The position numbers were made by a program, and so were the translations under genes. The notes beneath the pieces are model-generated. The model saw only the letters and a program-made list of their open reading frames with translations. It was not told the origin of the DNA and searched no databases. Of a DNA stretch of 64,000 nucleotides, positions 22,904 to 34,500 are shown in pieces; within the stretch, counting starts at the first letter, position 1; each line of letters starts with the position of its first letter. The stretch is from Apoda limacodes (Eukaryota; Arthropoda; Insecta; Lepidoptera; Limacodidae). The stretch spans positions 8,618,001 through 8,682,000 of the forward strand of contig OX291544.1 in assembly GCA_946406115.1 (NCBI GenBank), in the 5' to 3' direction.

Positions 22904-22925
22904 ATGAGTCATATTCTTGTAGACG
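22904..22925 (+). CDS. Candidate first coding exon (MSHILVD)
   Basis: The ATG at 22904 lies in a fair context (aaagATGA), codes MSHILVD and ends one base later at a consensus donor GTAAGT (22926), phase 1. A signal this short arises by chance quite often. No second exon can be assigned, although the acceptor at 58553 would be phase compatible. Confidence 0.22.
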
Positions 22926-23379
22926 GTAAGTAGCACGTTTTTGAAAATTGGTAAAAACACATTAAAAAATTATATAAGTATTTAAGTCTTTTCTTACCGC
23001 CATAAAATCATAAAACTGAATTACTTACTTAACAAATATTTTTTAATTAATAAGAAGTTCAAACAAAAATGTCTAAGCGCTCTTAAGGACGCCTTTGCAT
23101 TTTTTTTAAATGGATATTTTTCGGTATATTTTGTGAACTAAATATACTATAATATATGTTTAACGACAATCACTATTTTTAATTCTATAAATATCAATTT
23201 TGCGTTACCGGTTCCTTTACTAATTGACTGGATTAACTCACACATTATTGCTGGATAATTTTATTTAATCCTTTATTAGATTAATCCTTTTCATATAAAG
23301 ACGTTACATAGTCGAAAGCTAAGAAAGAAACGGTGGAGAAAAAGTTGTAAAAAACTAGACAGTAGTTACACCTGGTAAA

Positions 23380-23440
23380 ATATTGTGACCGCTTACTATC
23401 AGGAAGGCCGTGAGATTGTTTGCCACCTTAGTGGTAGAAA
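23380..23440 (-). repeat. 'ggtggcaaac' dispersed repeat end, minus
   Basis: Plus-strand 'gaccgcttactatcagg' then 'gattgtttgccacc' is the inverse of the start of the repeat at 5270. It stops beside the 22-nt palindrome at 23443-23464. Confidence 0.55.
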
Positions 23441-23904
23441 AAAATTGCTAGTATACTAGCAATTATATTATAAAGACATAAAAATCGCCTTAGAGAAAAT
23501 TAACAAGACGTAAATTTTATACTTAAGTGTAACTACAATAAAATTCATGTGGAACCCTTACTTACCTGTGCCTTTTCTAATAAAGGATCAATGTAACCAA
23601 GCCATTGTTGAAACCGATATTTTGTTTACTTCCTTTATTTGTACTCCGACTGGACAGGAGGGGTGAAAGTTGGCAACTCTGCTTATGAGTCACACTATCG
23701 ATTCTATCGTACGATGACGCTTATTAGGGCCGGCGCAGACAAACTGTAAATCCATTTCCTTAAACGCATAAAGGCATGTATCCCACCTAGGTACGTATAC
23801 ATGTTTGTTAAAATTTCTATCTCTGTAATAAAGAAAACCCCTTTAAAAACATTGATACACAAAAAGGCTATTAGGTTTAAGCGACATTTTTAATTTTTAA
23901 CCGA

Positions 23905-24125
23905 CTTTCAAAAAGGAGGAGGTTCTATGTTCGACGGGTATATATATATATATTTTTATGTATGTCCGCCGATTTCTCCGTCAATTGTTAACTGATTTCA
24001 AAAAATCTTTTTTTATTCACAGAAGTACGTTCCTGAGGTGGTCCCATATTAATTAAGTGGGTTTAAAACTTAAAATTTTGTAAAAAAAATAGTTGATGTT
24101 AATTTTGAATTGGTGAAACGCGCCA
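23905..24125 (+). repeat. 'accgacttcaaaaaggagg' family, plus copy
   Basis: Contains 'aaaaaggaggaggttctatg', a (TA)n tract at about 23939-23955, 'tttatgtatgtccgccg', 'ggtggtcccatattaat' and 'tgttaattttgaattggtga'. An inverted copy with the same word order occurs at 27770-27990. Confidence 0.7.
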
Positions 24126-24237
24126 TTTCTGTTGATGACTGTATAAAATGTTGTAAAAAGTATGGATGTTCTTAGTGTACGAGAGAAAAAATCAATTCGT
24201 CACTCAAAAGCAAAAAATAAAAACTTTTAAACAAAAA

Positions 24238-24475
24238 AAAAAAACAACCGGCTTCAAAAAAATGCACTGAAAAGTAAAAAATAGTTACTTATTGCCAGAA
24301 ATCTGATCTGAATTACCGTTTGAAGATGGTGCATGGTGATGGATGCATGTGAAGTGTGCTATAAAGTGTTAGGTAGATAGACACCAACTTCAAACTGTGA
24401 TTCAGATCAGATTTTTGGTAATAAGTAATTATTTTTATTTTATAAGTGCATCTTTTGTTTTTGCCGGTTGTTTTT
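24238..24475. mobile_element. ~240-bp foldback MITE
   Basis: Left end AACAACCGGCTTCAAAAAAA, then 'tgcactgaaaagtaaaaaat', then 'aaatctgatctgaattac'. The inverse follows at 24400-24475 ('gattcagatcagatttttgg' ... 'gtgcatcttttg' ... 'gccggttgtttt'). The arms are about 75 bases long. It is the compact relative of 13877-14430. Confidence 0.8.
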
Positions 24476-24979
24476 CTTTTTTGTTAAGAATTCACAGAAT
24501 TAAGCAGATTGTCTTAAACTCATCGACTGAAGACATATACGCTGTGTTTAAATAAATTGTAAATACATTGTAAAATACTTTAGAACTATGGTTGATAAGA
24601 AACATTCTATGTCAATATCCAAGATTAAAATAAATAGTGCGCAGTAATTAAACAAAAATCTCTATGTTTATAAGTTTGAGTTCGGTTAAACTAGGTTAAT
24701 AAACCGTTCACATACCCGTCTAATACAAAACTTTCCTACAACTTGTTTTATAAACACACACAAAGCATAATTTCAGCGCCCCTGTGGGCTTACTACAATT
24801 GGTTTAAAGTTTCTCTATCAGCGCCAGTTCTCTCTGTTTTGGTTTTGATGAAGCAACCGCCGCAACATTAGGTCTTGCTTTACGTTAATGCTTTTGTTTG
24901 TTAACTTACTGATAGTGGAAAAGTATTTCAATATTTTATGTTATTGTTTAGCGTAAGCATAGTATCCTAAGTTCATTTT

Positions 24980-25212
24980 TTATTGGTTCCGTTCACAAAC
25001 GGTGCCAACGGAACCATATTACTGAGCATAAGCTGTATCTGTAAGATACAAAGGAAAACAAACATACAAGCTGCAAATCTTTAACCAAGTATGCTCTGTA
25101 GTACCTAAATCAGCAAATAATAAAAACCAGACAAATACGTGACCGGCTAGTGCAATCTGTGGTGGTACAGAACCCTCAATGTGCGATTACGACTCGCCCT
25201 TAGCTATTTTTT
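24980..25212. mobile_element. 'gggttccg...gactcgcc' MITE family copy
   Basis: Starts 'ggttccgttcacaaacgg', carries 'acatacaagctgcaaatc' inside and ends 'ccctcaatgtgcgattacg' then 'actcgccc', the decayed right end of the family at 6578-7285. Confidence 0.6.
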
Positions 25213-25299
25213 TCACAAAAACATTAATGAAGGCAGAAATTCATTTAGAACATCTAGAAAAAATATATAACGTTTTTAAAATAGGTTACCACTAGTTTC

Positions 25300-25620
25300 G
25301 CCAAATGACTAAAACGGAACCCTTATTAAATCGTCATGTCCGTCCGTCCTCCCCCGTCCATATATGTCACAGCCTTATTATTCCGCTGTTTTTGCATCGA
25401 TTCTTATGGTTTTTTTACAGAAAGGTGTTTAATGTGAACCGCCATACAAGTTTGTTTTTTAAATTGATATGAATATTTTAGATGTAACTCTTCATACATT
25501 GAGGGAGGGATATTTTTTTTGCGCATCCCATTGCGTGGGTTAGCATTAGATGGGCTTTAAGAAAGCAATCAAGGTTCTTAACTATTTTTTCTCTAAGCGA
25601 AATATTTGCATCAAAAGTAA
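25300..25620 (+). repeat. 'ccgtccgtcc' dispersed repeat
   Basis: 'aacggaacccttattaaatc', 'gtccgtccgtcc'-type tract, 'acagaaaggtgtttaatgtg', 'aaccgccata' and 'gagggagggatatttttttt'. Same family and orientation as 37085-37470 and 50640-51140. Confidence 0.65.
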
Positions 25621-26384
25621 AAATAAATGTGCCCTGTAACTTTTTAAACGAACTGTTCTAAAAATCTTACTAAACTACGAATTGTTTTAAACAACATTTC
25701 TAAAATTTTCTTAGATTTTTTTTGAATATTCTCATTCCAAAATACCCAAACTTAATGCGTGTACGTCACGCACTTGGTCAGTTTTTCAAATACGCTTTGT
25801 ATGAAAGGAAATTTAAAATATCCAGTGGCGGCGCCACTTAGCTGCATGTAGCCCGATATCTACACAAAATAACATCGTCAAAATGGCGACATAAAATTAA
25901 CATTTTATAATTAAGCCGCAGAATACAAAGATTGTCATGTAACATTATTATGGATTATACAGTATTATGGATGGGACACACTACGCAATATATTATTCAA
26001 ATGGAGCGATTATTCAAATGAAATATAAAAGGGGTTGACAAGTTATATTTAAGCGATGTGACGTGGGTGCTGGCCTAAGAAATAATATCCATAAGCTAGG
26101 AGAGAGGAAAATCTGATAGACATAAATGATCTGACAGGACACACATACACGTGCGTATCTGCACGTCAAACCCCCACACATCCAAAACACAACTTTACAT
26201 ATAAGAGCTATTATAGCACTATAATAGTTAAAGCAATTGTTTTCATACAAAATTGATTTTGCCTTGCCATAATCTCTGAAGTTCCTTAAATTTTACGTTA
26301 CATTTTGATTTCAAAAAAAAGAACAAAAAAAGACGAGCTCTTTGCAAAGGTTTGCCGGATTTTCTTGTTTAGAGCAACTTCAAA
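25621..26384. other. Stretch without a supported gene
   Basis: Contains a GC-richer patch 'cagtggcggcgccacttagc' and a 78-codon minus-strand frame (26014-26250) with no recognisable motif. Confidence 0.35.
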
Positions 26385-26590
26385 AAAATATAAAAAAACC
26401 GGCCGAATGCGAGTGGGACTGGCGCACCGAGGGTTCCGTACCAAACACCATTTACGTTATTTACAAAAACAAACAAAAGTTTACAGTACTTTTCACTGCA
26501 AGTTTGAATTTGGATGTCTTTATGATAGAGCAAAAACAACGATAATGTGTTTCTTGTACGGGGACCCCCATTAAATTTTAACTTTTTATT
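26385..26590 (+). repeat. 'gagtgggactggcgcaccg' family, left end and interior
   Basis: Left terminus 'ccggccgaatgcgagtggg' with 'gagggttccgtacc', interior 'gatagagcaaaaacaacg' and 'acggggacccccatt'. Overlapping short frames on both strands here are repeat by-products. Confidence 0.65.
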
Positions 26591-27304
26591 ATTTGTTATT
26601 TTTTTTCTTTTTTTTAAACCAAAATACAAAGTGTGATTCACGGAATTTCGAAGATTATAGCAAATCAATTTTGTATGAAAAACAATCTGCGGCGTTTACC
26701 GTTAAAAGACAGATAGGACTTATTATCCCAATCGAAAGTTCCCACAGAAATATATTTTTCTGCGGGTAATACCGCAGGGTAATAGATATTTCTTCACGTC
26801 GTAACGGAGTTACGGGGTGACCGGTGACCTACCAGGTTTTAATAGGTATGGTACAGGTATAGCTTGAAGAGTGTGAGGACACTTACAATACTTTTTGTCG
26901 TGGTCGAGAATTGCTTTGCGACGGTGGTGCTATACGATGATTGACTTTATTTTTGAGGGTAGTTGAAGGGGCAGATAAGAACACAAAACGATTTTGAACC
27001 ACGTAGGTAATCAATGAGTAATAACAAGAAGCCGCTGGAAAAAGCTAGTTTTAAAAATGTATGATTTTTTATTATTGGATCCCTTACCCTTATCTTTGTT
27101 CCCGTTCCACAATACTCCGTGACTGCTTCAAAACTTTACCCCTCTATAAATAAGTTGGCATAAAGTTTTTAGCGTGACTCTGCACAATAACCGTAACTAA
27201 TATGATTCATCACTCACACCAAACAATGCTTTAAAAATAATTTCGTATTTCGTGCAGAAATGAGTTTTTGGTAAATAAATATTTGATTTCTCGTTTTTGG
27301 GGTT

Positions 27305-27420
27305 TTTAAGGGTTCCGTACTCAAATAGTGTTAGTACTAAGTGCCTTAGCCTACTTTGTCTGTCTGTCCGTACGATCTTTGACGGGCTCTACATTTTGGA
27401 CCGCGCACTTGGGTAGTCTA
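27305..27420 (+). repeat. 'gggttccgtactc' family fragment
   Basis: 'aagggttccgtactcaaat', then 'gtctgtctgtccgtacg' and 'gacgggctctacattttgg'. It is a truncated copy of the family described at 15195. Confidence 0.6.
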
Positions 27421-27769
27421 CAGATCTTTTTACAGAATATTAATGTTATTATATAGTGTGGATTTCCCAGCAAGTAATCAAAAACAAAAAATAAAACTTT
27501 AAGGGTGTTGGCTTGACTTCACCTATCATGTAGGCAGATAATATTTTAAGAAACACAGCAAATGTTACTAGTAAAAACTTTTTCATATTTAGTTATAGAG
27601 CAAATTGCTATAGTTATATCTAATCTTCACATTTTTTGTCGAGTTTTGGGAATATGGTTGAAATGTAGCTACAGGGGGTCATGCAAGCGAAGTTTGTAAG
27701 GTACATAGACACCAACTTCAAACTGTAATACAGATCAGAGTTTTATACTATCATCAACATAAAAAGCGT

Positions 27770-27990
27770 TTCACCAGTTTCAAATTAACACCAATTATTT
27801 TTTTTTCGACCAAAAGTTTTAAATTCACTACATTAATATGGGACCAACTCGCAAGTATATCCTGTCGAATAAAAAGAAATCACGTAAATCGGTCCATAAA
27901 CAAAAAAGTTATGGCTGAACATCCATAAAAAAAAATATATATACAGTCGAATTGAGAACCTCCTCCTTTTTTGAAGTCAGTTAAAAAAAT
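27770..27990 (-). repeat. 'actgacttcaaaaaaggagg' family, minus copy
   Basis: Inverse of 23905-24125: plus strand shows 'tcaccagtttcaaattaac', 'attaatatgggaccaac', 'atggctgaacatccat' and 'gagaacctcctccttttttg'. The pair lies about 3.6 kb apart in inverted orientation. Confidence 0.7.
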
Positions 27991-28221
27991 GGCTGGAAAC
28001 CACTGAGCTAAACGAACGACTACTTCATGATATTGTCAAACATTAGTGATCATATCGTGTAATATTTATATTATACCCATGCCAAATTAAAGCTTTCTAG
28101 TGCTAATGGTCTATGAGCTAAGCCACGGACAGAGAAACAGAAAGCCAGACGGATGCACATGGCGAAACAATGAGGGTTCTTTGTTTACTACTGAACCCTA
28201 AAAACCGACTCACACTTGACG

Positions 28222-28375
28222 TTTTCAAGTAGCCTATGTACTTTCCCGGGACTCAAACTATCTCCATTCCAAATTTCATATTAATCCGTAAAGTAGTATA
28301 AGCGTTAAGAGGTAAGACAGACAGACAGACAGAGTTACTTTCGCATTTATACTATTAGTATGGATTTTATTATTT
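28222..28375 (+). repeat. 3' end of the LINE/SINE-type family
   Basis: 'gtagcctatgtactttcccg', 'tctccattccaaatttcat', 'agacagacagacagagttac' and the end 'tttcgcatttatactattag' with 'tatgga'. This is the classic 3' end of the family whose 5' starts are at 19792, 21747 and 36116. Confidence 0.7.
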
Positions 28376-28379
28376 CTTA

Positions 28380-29985
28380 AATATATGTATGTATTAATAT
28401 ACATATATTAATCTTAGGAGTTACTACCGTTATTGAATCACGTCACAGAATCGAGCACTTTTAACGCTCTACATGGTATGCCCCTATGCAATCTGAAAAA
28501 TAATAGGCATTTTTGTTATATTAATCTATTTACATTGTAAAGCTTATTTGTCAAGTGTTTCAATACAAAATATGTATTTATTACATGACTATAATAGTAT
28601 GTTTCGTTTGTAGTTTTACAAAGAATAACTGTTGGATGCTGGCCCTAGAACAGTATTGTAATTATTTTGTAAAGCCAATCCGTTATTTCTCTTGACGATT
28701 CAAAAGTGTTTACAGAAACCCATTTCAATAAAAAGATCTGAATTTAATAATATCAGGTCAATCGGACTTTCACATCTGTATTATTTGTTATTAAATATAA
28801 AATTGTTATAAGAATCGAGTCACAATTAAGATGGTAGAACAAATTAAGTTCCATGAACTGTAAGTATAGAATAATATGGTGAATCTGCAATTTTATCAGA
28901 TCCATTTGGTTTAATAAAAACCGGTCTGGGTTGGTGGAATGCTCTGACGCAAAGTGGGGCAGTTATTGACGTCCGCAATCGAACAACCACGATACGTCTA
29001 TACTTAGGCAGTAGAATGAGCTGTGTTGTTTTTAACATAGAAATTTACCCCCAACCTTTAGTTCAACCCATACTTCAAAAAAAAACATGATTTTCATTAT
29101 GGGATTGCAAAATATTTATGCTAAGTTCAAGGAGAATCTAGATTTAACAAATAACCGTGCAACTCTCTACGGTTTTTGTGGTGTATGAGTTAATATATTT
29201 GTCAGTCTACTATACCTTTATTGTTTTTAAAGAATTTAACAGTAAATTTTAAAAACCTGTCGATCTTTCACGTATTTAGTTGCAAGCCTGCCCTAAATTT
29301 GGTTATCGCCATCAAATCCTACGATTTAAAATAAGGATTTAAAATATTCTATATTATTCCTCTGCCTTATGAACTAGATATATTATACCTTTGAATTATA
29401 CCGTTAATGGTACAAATGGTAATAACAGTCCTTATAGCTATACACCTGAGCAAAGAATCAAGTCACGTCATTATACATGTCGGAATAGTACGCCACAGAA
29501 AAATGTATTTATTCCTATGGGATCTACATCAATGAGATTAATAAAGTATTCAATGTTCTTTTTATTTACTTAGTAACGTAAAAAAAAGTATAATAAACCC
29601 GTAAAAAACTATTGATTGGATAAAAAGTATCCTTGTCCTTCTCCGTCCCTTAAACTAGCAAAAATCAAGATGCTCCGTTGTTGCAACAAACATACTTTCG
29701 CATATTTATATAGGTATTAGTAAGGATTATCTTTGAAAGTTTTATATAGCTTTTAATATATAATTTCTTCGTACGAACTCCTCCTAAACGGCTTGACCGA
29801 TTTTAAAGTTTTTTTTGAGTTGAATGGTTTAGATTCATAAATTGACCCGGTAGGTGGCGCTGCAATTAGGTTCTATGATTTTATTTTCTATATTTTTGTC
29901 ATTTTTTTTTTATTAAAATGTCAAAATTATAAAATTACTCATAGTACTTATATGTTTTATCTTAAATTTGAATATTGAAAAAACT
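28380..29985. other. Long AT-rich stretch, no gene supported
   Basis: Holds a 13-bp-arm AT-rich inverted repeat around 28380-28411, a stretch with 'gtaggtggcgctgcaatt' (29851-29870) that belongs to another dispersed family, and short frames without motifs (28844-29038 minus, 29391-29573 plus). Confidence 0.4.
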
Positions 29986-29990
29986 TTTGG

Positions 29991-30086
29991 CGTAACCGGC
30001 TTCTTGCAGGCAAGCCAACATTCGTAACCGGCTACTAGCAGGCAAGCCAACATTCGTAACCGGCTACTAGCAGGCAAGCCAACATT
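29991..30086 (+). repeat. 32-bp tandem repeat, three units
   Basis: Three consecutive 32-bp units starting CGTAACCGGC at 29991, 30023 and 30055. Units 2 and 3 are identical; unit 1 differs at a few positions ('ttcttgcagg' for 'tactagcagg'). GC content is well above the surroundings. The overlapping minus-strand frame (29913-30104) simply reads through it. Confidence 0.95.
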
Positions 30087-31480
30087 GGGGCAGCACAGCG
30101 GCAACGTCTGTCTTGTCCGCTAGTAATTTATGAAATGCATAGCACACTTTAGAAGGGTACAAATAATAGTAAATGAGTTCCGTCCGCTAAAGAATTGCGC
30201 CGTTAAACCGATGACAAATTGTTTTTTTCTAGTGATTGGTTAAAACATACCTACTTAATAGTTCATAATTTTTAAACCACTTGACTGATTTTTATCATTA
30301 CTTTATGATTGAAATCCGATTTCTAGTTTTCTTAGGTATATGAAATTTGAAAAATCTCTGTTCTGTTGAGAAACCCACATATTATTATACTTTATACTAA
30401 CATAAACGAATATTGTAATTCTAAGCATGCCATAATTATATACAGGGGTCGAATTTATAACCTCCTTTTTTAAGGTAGTTAAAAATAGAACTCCGTCTTT
30501 TTGAGTTGAGAAAACTTTGATCGTGGGGCGCAAATGTTAATAATATAATTTCTAAACGGACAGTGGCGGTCGATAGGTCAAAAAACTCAAGTTTCACAAA
30601 AATCGATGCCAAGTGCGGATTGCATGGCGCGTATGGCGTACAAAGTACTGAGGGTTCCGCAATACCTACGTGCAAGGGGAGAACCCTCTGAGTCATAAAG
30701 AGGGTGGCTTTTCGCCCCCTCGCATTTCAGGGTTTAGTCGATACTGCTCTTTTGTTTCACACAACCAAACGCACTGTTTTTACTCGATTGGTAGAGTTTA
30801 TCTGGTTTCTTGGTGTAACATTTATTCATCAATGTACTTAAGTTAGCTTTTACCTGCGATATTTCATCTAAATAAAGTAATTTTAGAAAATGGTAGGTAC
30901 CTGTATGCGAGTTGGCTGCACACAACAGCTAAATTTTTTGGATTTCCTTGTTTAAAACAAGGAATACATATATTTTCCTACGTTTTTGTCACGCAGTCGT
31001 GTAATTATAGGCATTATATTATACACTCTAGTTTTCTACAGATTTATAAAATATCACAAACGAAAGAGTCGCACATCGATTTTTAATGCTGGGTAATCGA
31101 TTTTACCTACAGAACATTATTTAAAGAAATGATTAAAATGTAAAACGTGTTTTATTTACGATACTTAAAAATTACATACTTTGTAGGAACTATTAGAATT
31201 CGACAATACAAACAAATATACACAAAACAACGTAAAATACAAACTCAAATATATACACAAACATAACAGAATTTACTTGTATCACTTGGCGGTTCCTCTT
31301 TTATAATAATTCAGCCTTAGATACAGGGAGGAGAATTTTTTTTACATACAATTCTGTCTTTTATTGACCAATGTTTTTACCCAATTCTTGTGAACAAAAT
31401 GTTCTACCTTCAACACTTTATCTTTATCTGTTCTTTTACCACTATAATTAAAAAAAAACATTTAGACTTGAATTCTAAGA
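30087..31480. other. Stretch without a supported gene
   Basis: AT-rich with a decayed 'gggttccgc' repeat patch near 30600-30670 and a fragment of the 'cctccttttttaaggtag' family near 30457-30480. The minus-strand frames at 30303-30925 show no motif. It would hold the 3' flank of the gene that ends at 31572. Confidence 0.4.
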
Positions 31481-31486
31481 AACTAG

Positions 31487-31512
31487 AATAATGATAGACA
31501 TCTATCATTATT
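31487..31512. terminator. Perfect 12-bp stem, 2-nt loop, downstream of the large ORF
   Basis: AATAATGATAGA, then CA, then TCTATCATTATT: a perfect inverted repeat 60 bases beyond the stop codon of the minus-strand gene, so probably in its 3' untranslated region. Its role is unknown; it is labelled terminator only for lack of a better class. No canonical AATAAA is obvious in the first 120 bases after the stop. Confidence 0.4.
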
Positions 31513-31571
31513 TTTATGCGCTATTTATGTCATGTCAGTATAAGTACGTTGACTTTTTTATAGTTTTGTTA

Positions 31572-34500
31572 TTATTTGCACCTGATATATGACTTGCATG
31601 ATTTTCTACATTTATTTGGAACTCTTTGTCTTTTTGTATAAGTAGTAACATCTTTGACTTGGTAAATATTAGATATATTAGATAATTCATTCGGATATTT
31701 AAATGCAGTTGCTTGGCGAATTTCTTTTGATCCGGAACGTTTATCAGATATAAAGTCAGCACACTTATTCCAGATATTTTTAACATTGAAACGACGGGAA
31801 TAGCAATTATACGTTTCTAATTTGGTTGAAGATATAACAGATATTCTGCTACTACTGTTTCTTCCAAGTTCTTTAGACATGTCACTCTTATATTGTATAT
31901 GGGACATTTTATAATTCTTCTGTAGTATTTCGTTTTTTCTTGTCAATGAGGAAGTTAAATATGGTACATTACAAAGCGAAAGCAGCGTTTTACTTTCATA
32001 CTGATTATATTTTCTCGATTTACGTGACCATATAACTTTTACTTGCTTAAAGGATTTTTCTCTTTTTACTTTACTGCTATTTTTGCTTACGAATCTCTCA
32101 ATTGTCTTCCAAGTATTCTTAGCAACTGATCTAACATGAGACACATCCGATCTTTTACGTTTGAGCACGTGTTTGCATTGTATAGAGTTATGTACATAAT
32201 CTAGGTTTCCTAAACCATCTTTTTTAGTATTTAGTCCGCTAAGATAAATAGAATCAAATTGTTTTACATTATGTCTTTTTTTTAATTCCCAAAAGGGTTC
32301 TACTTTTTCCATAATATTTACATTTTCTGTACGCTGGTGATCAAGATGTTTACTTTTAGCATCCTTTTTAATGTTATACTTTTGAAATACTGAATGTGAT
32401 GTTTGTATATGACCATTAAGGTCTATAGTTGCATCAGTGGATTCATCAATTAAAATAAACGCTGGACAAGGACTCTCCCTGCATCTACAACCACATTTAC
32501 ATCTCTTAGGCATATGAGTACTATCTCTATTTCGGTCTTTGCAGTTTGTATCTTCCTTAGAAATATTAAGTGTAGGATTATCAGCATGATGTAAGTTAGT
32601 TACGTTTCCAATATTGTTTTTTCTGCATTTACAAGTACATTTACATTTTTTCGGCATTAGAGCACGGTCTTTGTTTTTTTCTTCATAGCTTGCATCTTTT
32701 ACCAAAATTTCTAATGCTGAAGTCTTGTGCTGGCAGAAGTTATTTATTACTTCAGTTTTTCTTTTACAGCATTTACAAGTACATTTAATTGTTTTCGGCA
32801 AATCTGTGTTTTTTTCATTGCAATTGTCTGTTACAGGAGTATCACCATGAAAAAGTTTTTTAGTCGCTTTAGTATTTCTTTTACAACACTTACAATTACA
32901 TTGAAATTTATTTAGCAAACGAGCACTGTCTCTGTTTTTTTCTTTACAAATATCTGTTGCAGGAGTATCACCATGAAAGAGTTTGTTAGTCGGTTCAGTA
33001 TTTTGTTTACAGCAATTACAAGTACATTTAAATTTATTTAGCAAACGAGCATTATCTTTGTTTTTTTCTTTGCAAATGTCTGTTGCAGGAGTATCATTAA
33101 AAAGTTTGTTGGTCGCATCAGTATTGTTTTCATAAGATTCATATGTATTACCATGTTTATTTCTTGGTATATCAGTATTAACTTCTGTTGTTTTAAAATT
33201 AATAGGTCTGATTTGTGAGTTACTTCTTTTAAAATCCATAAAATAGCGTTTGTTAAAAGTCAGGCTACATTTATTCGTCTTCGTGCTTTGCGATATTGAA
33301 TCTAAACACTTTTTCATAAATGGTACAAAACTTGCAACTGAAAACTGTAGTTTTGCAGAAACAGTTTCAGTTTTAGATTCATTCTCTTGATTTTTACTGG
33401 TAGTTATAAAGTCTGTATGCTCCGTCAGTGGGGTCATTGTCTTACCCGCAAAACTGTTTTTATTTGAATACGGTTTTGAGGTTTTTTCATTTTTTTTCTG
33501 TTCTGTAATTCTCTCATAGTATTCTTCTGATAACGAAATTGAGGAATTGTTGTAGAGTTTATAATATGTTTTTTTTGCTTTTTTAACTTTAGTATTTTGC
33601 CATGTTTCTTTATTTGGACTAATAGTTAAACAAGGTTTGCAGGACATTTTAGTAGGCTCTCTAGCTTTTGTCATTTGATCCTGTGTCAAATCAGTACTTT
33701 TTCTTATTTTAGTATTGCTTCTTTTCTGTTTCAAACTTTCAATGTCTATATTTTTTGCCCTATTATTTGTCATATTATTTTCATTATCCAATTTATTTTT
33801 TTGGACCCTAACCAAATGATCTTCCTTCATGCCCATTTTCAACTCCGAACAATAATTTGTTTTAAACTTTTCAGGTTTTTTACCAGTTTTTATATTTACT
33901 GTTTTTGAATTTTTATTGGGTAAAACAATGGCTGCTTTATTTGTAACAGTATAGTCACCACCCTGGTTTGAAAACCTCGTCGGCATTATTTTCAGATCGT
34001 CGTTACAATAATAGCTCCTAGACGGACTCTGTGTTTTTTTATCCTTAATATTGTCATGTTTTTGTGGTAAAAGTTTTTTGTAATCACAGATAGTATTTTT
34101 TTCCTTAATTCCTACTTTATCTCTCAACACTTTTGCAGCATTACAATTGTTAAATATCTCTTTTGAGTGATACAAATATTCATTAAACCTATTTTTGTTA
34201 TGGCTAACAAGTTCATAAGATTTTTCCCTATGGCAATTTTCAATTTTAGTTTTTGTTATTCCATGAGGCAACTGCATATGCATTATACAGTAACATTTCT
34301 TCAAAAGTGGGTTTAGGCCAGTAAATTTGGAGCCAGTTCTTACTTTAACTGTTATAAAAGGTTCTACATAATACTCTAGCATGTTTTTTTTTATTCTTGC
34401 GTAATTATTTTCGGGCATTTGGATAGTTTTTTTTGGAGGCACACCAGGTAACGAAAACTTTGACGAATCATAATAAACTTTTTCCATATTTTTATTATAT

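Noticed and set aside
26305..26668. Overlapping frames on both strands of 60-100 codons
   Set aside because: All overlap the 'gcgagtgggactggcgcaccg' repeat and are not conserved in its other copies.
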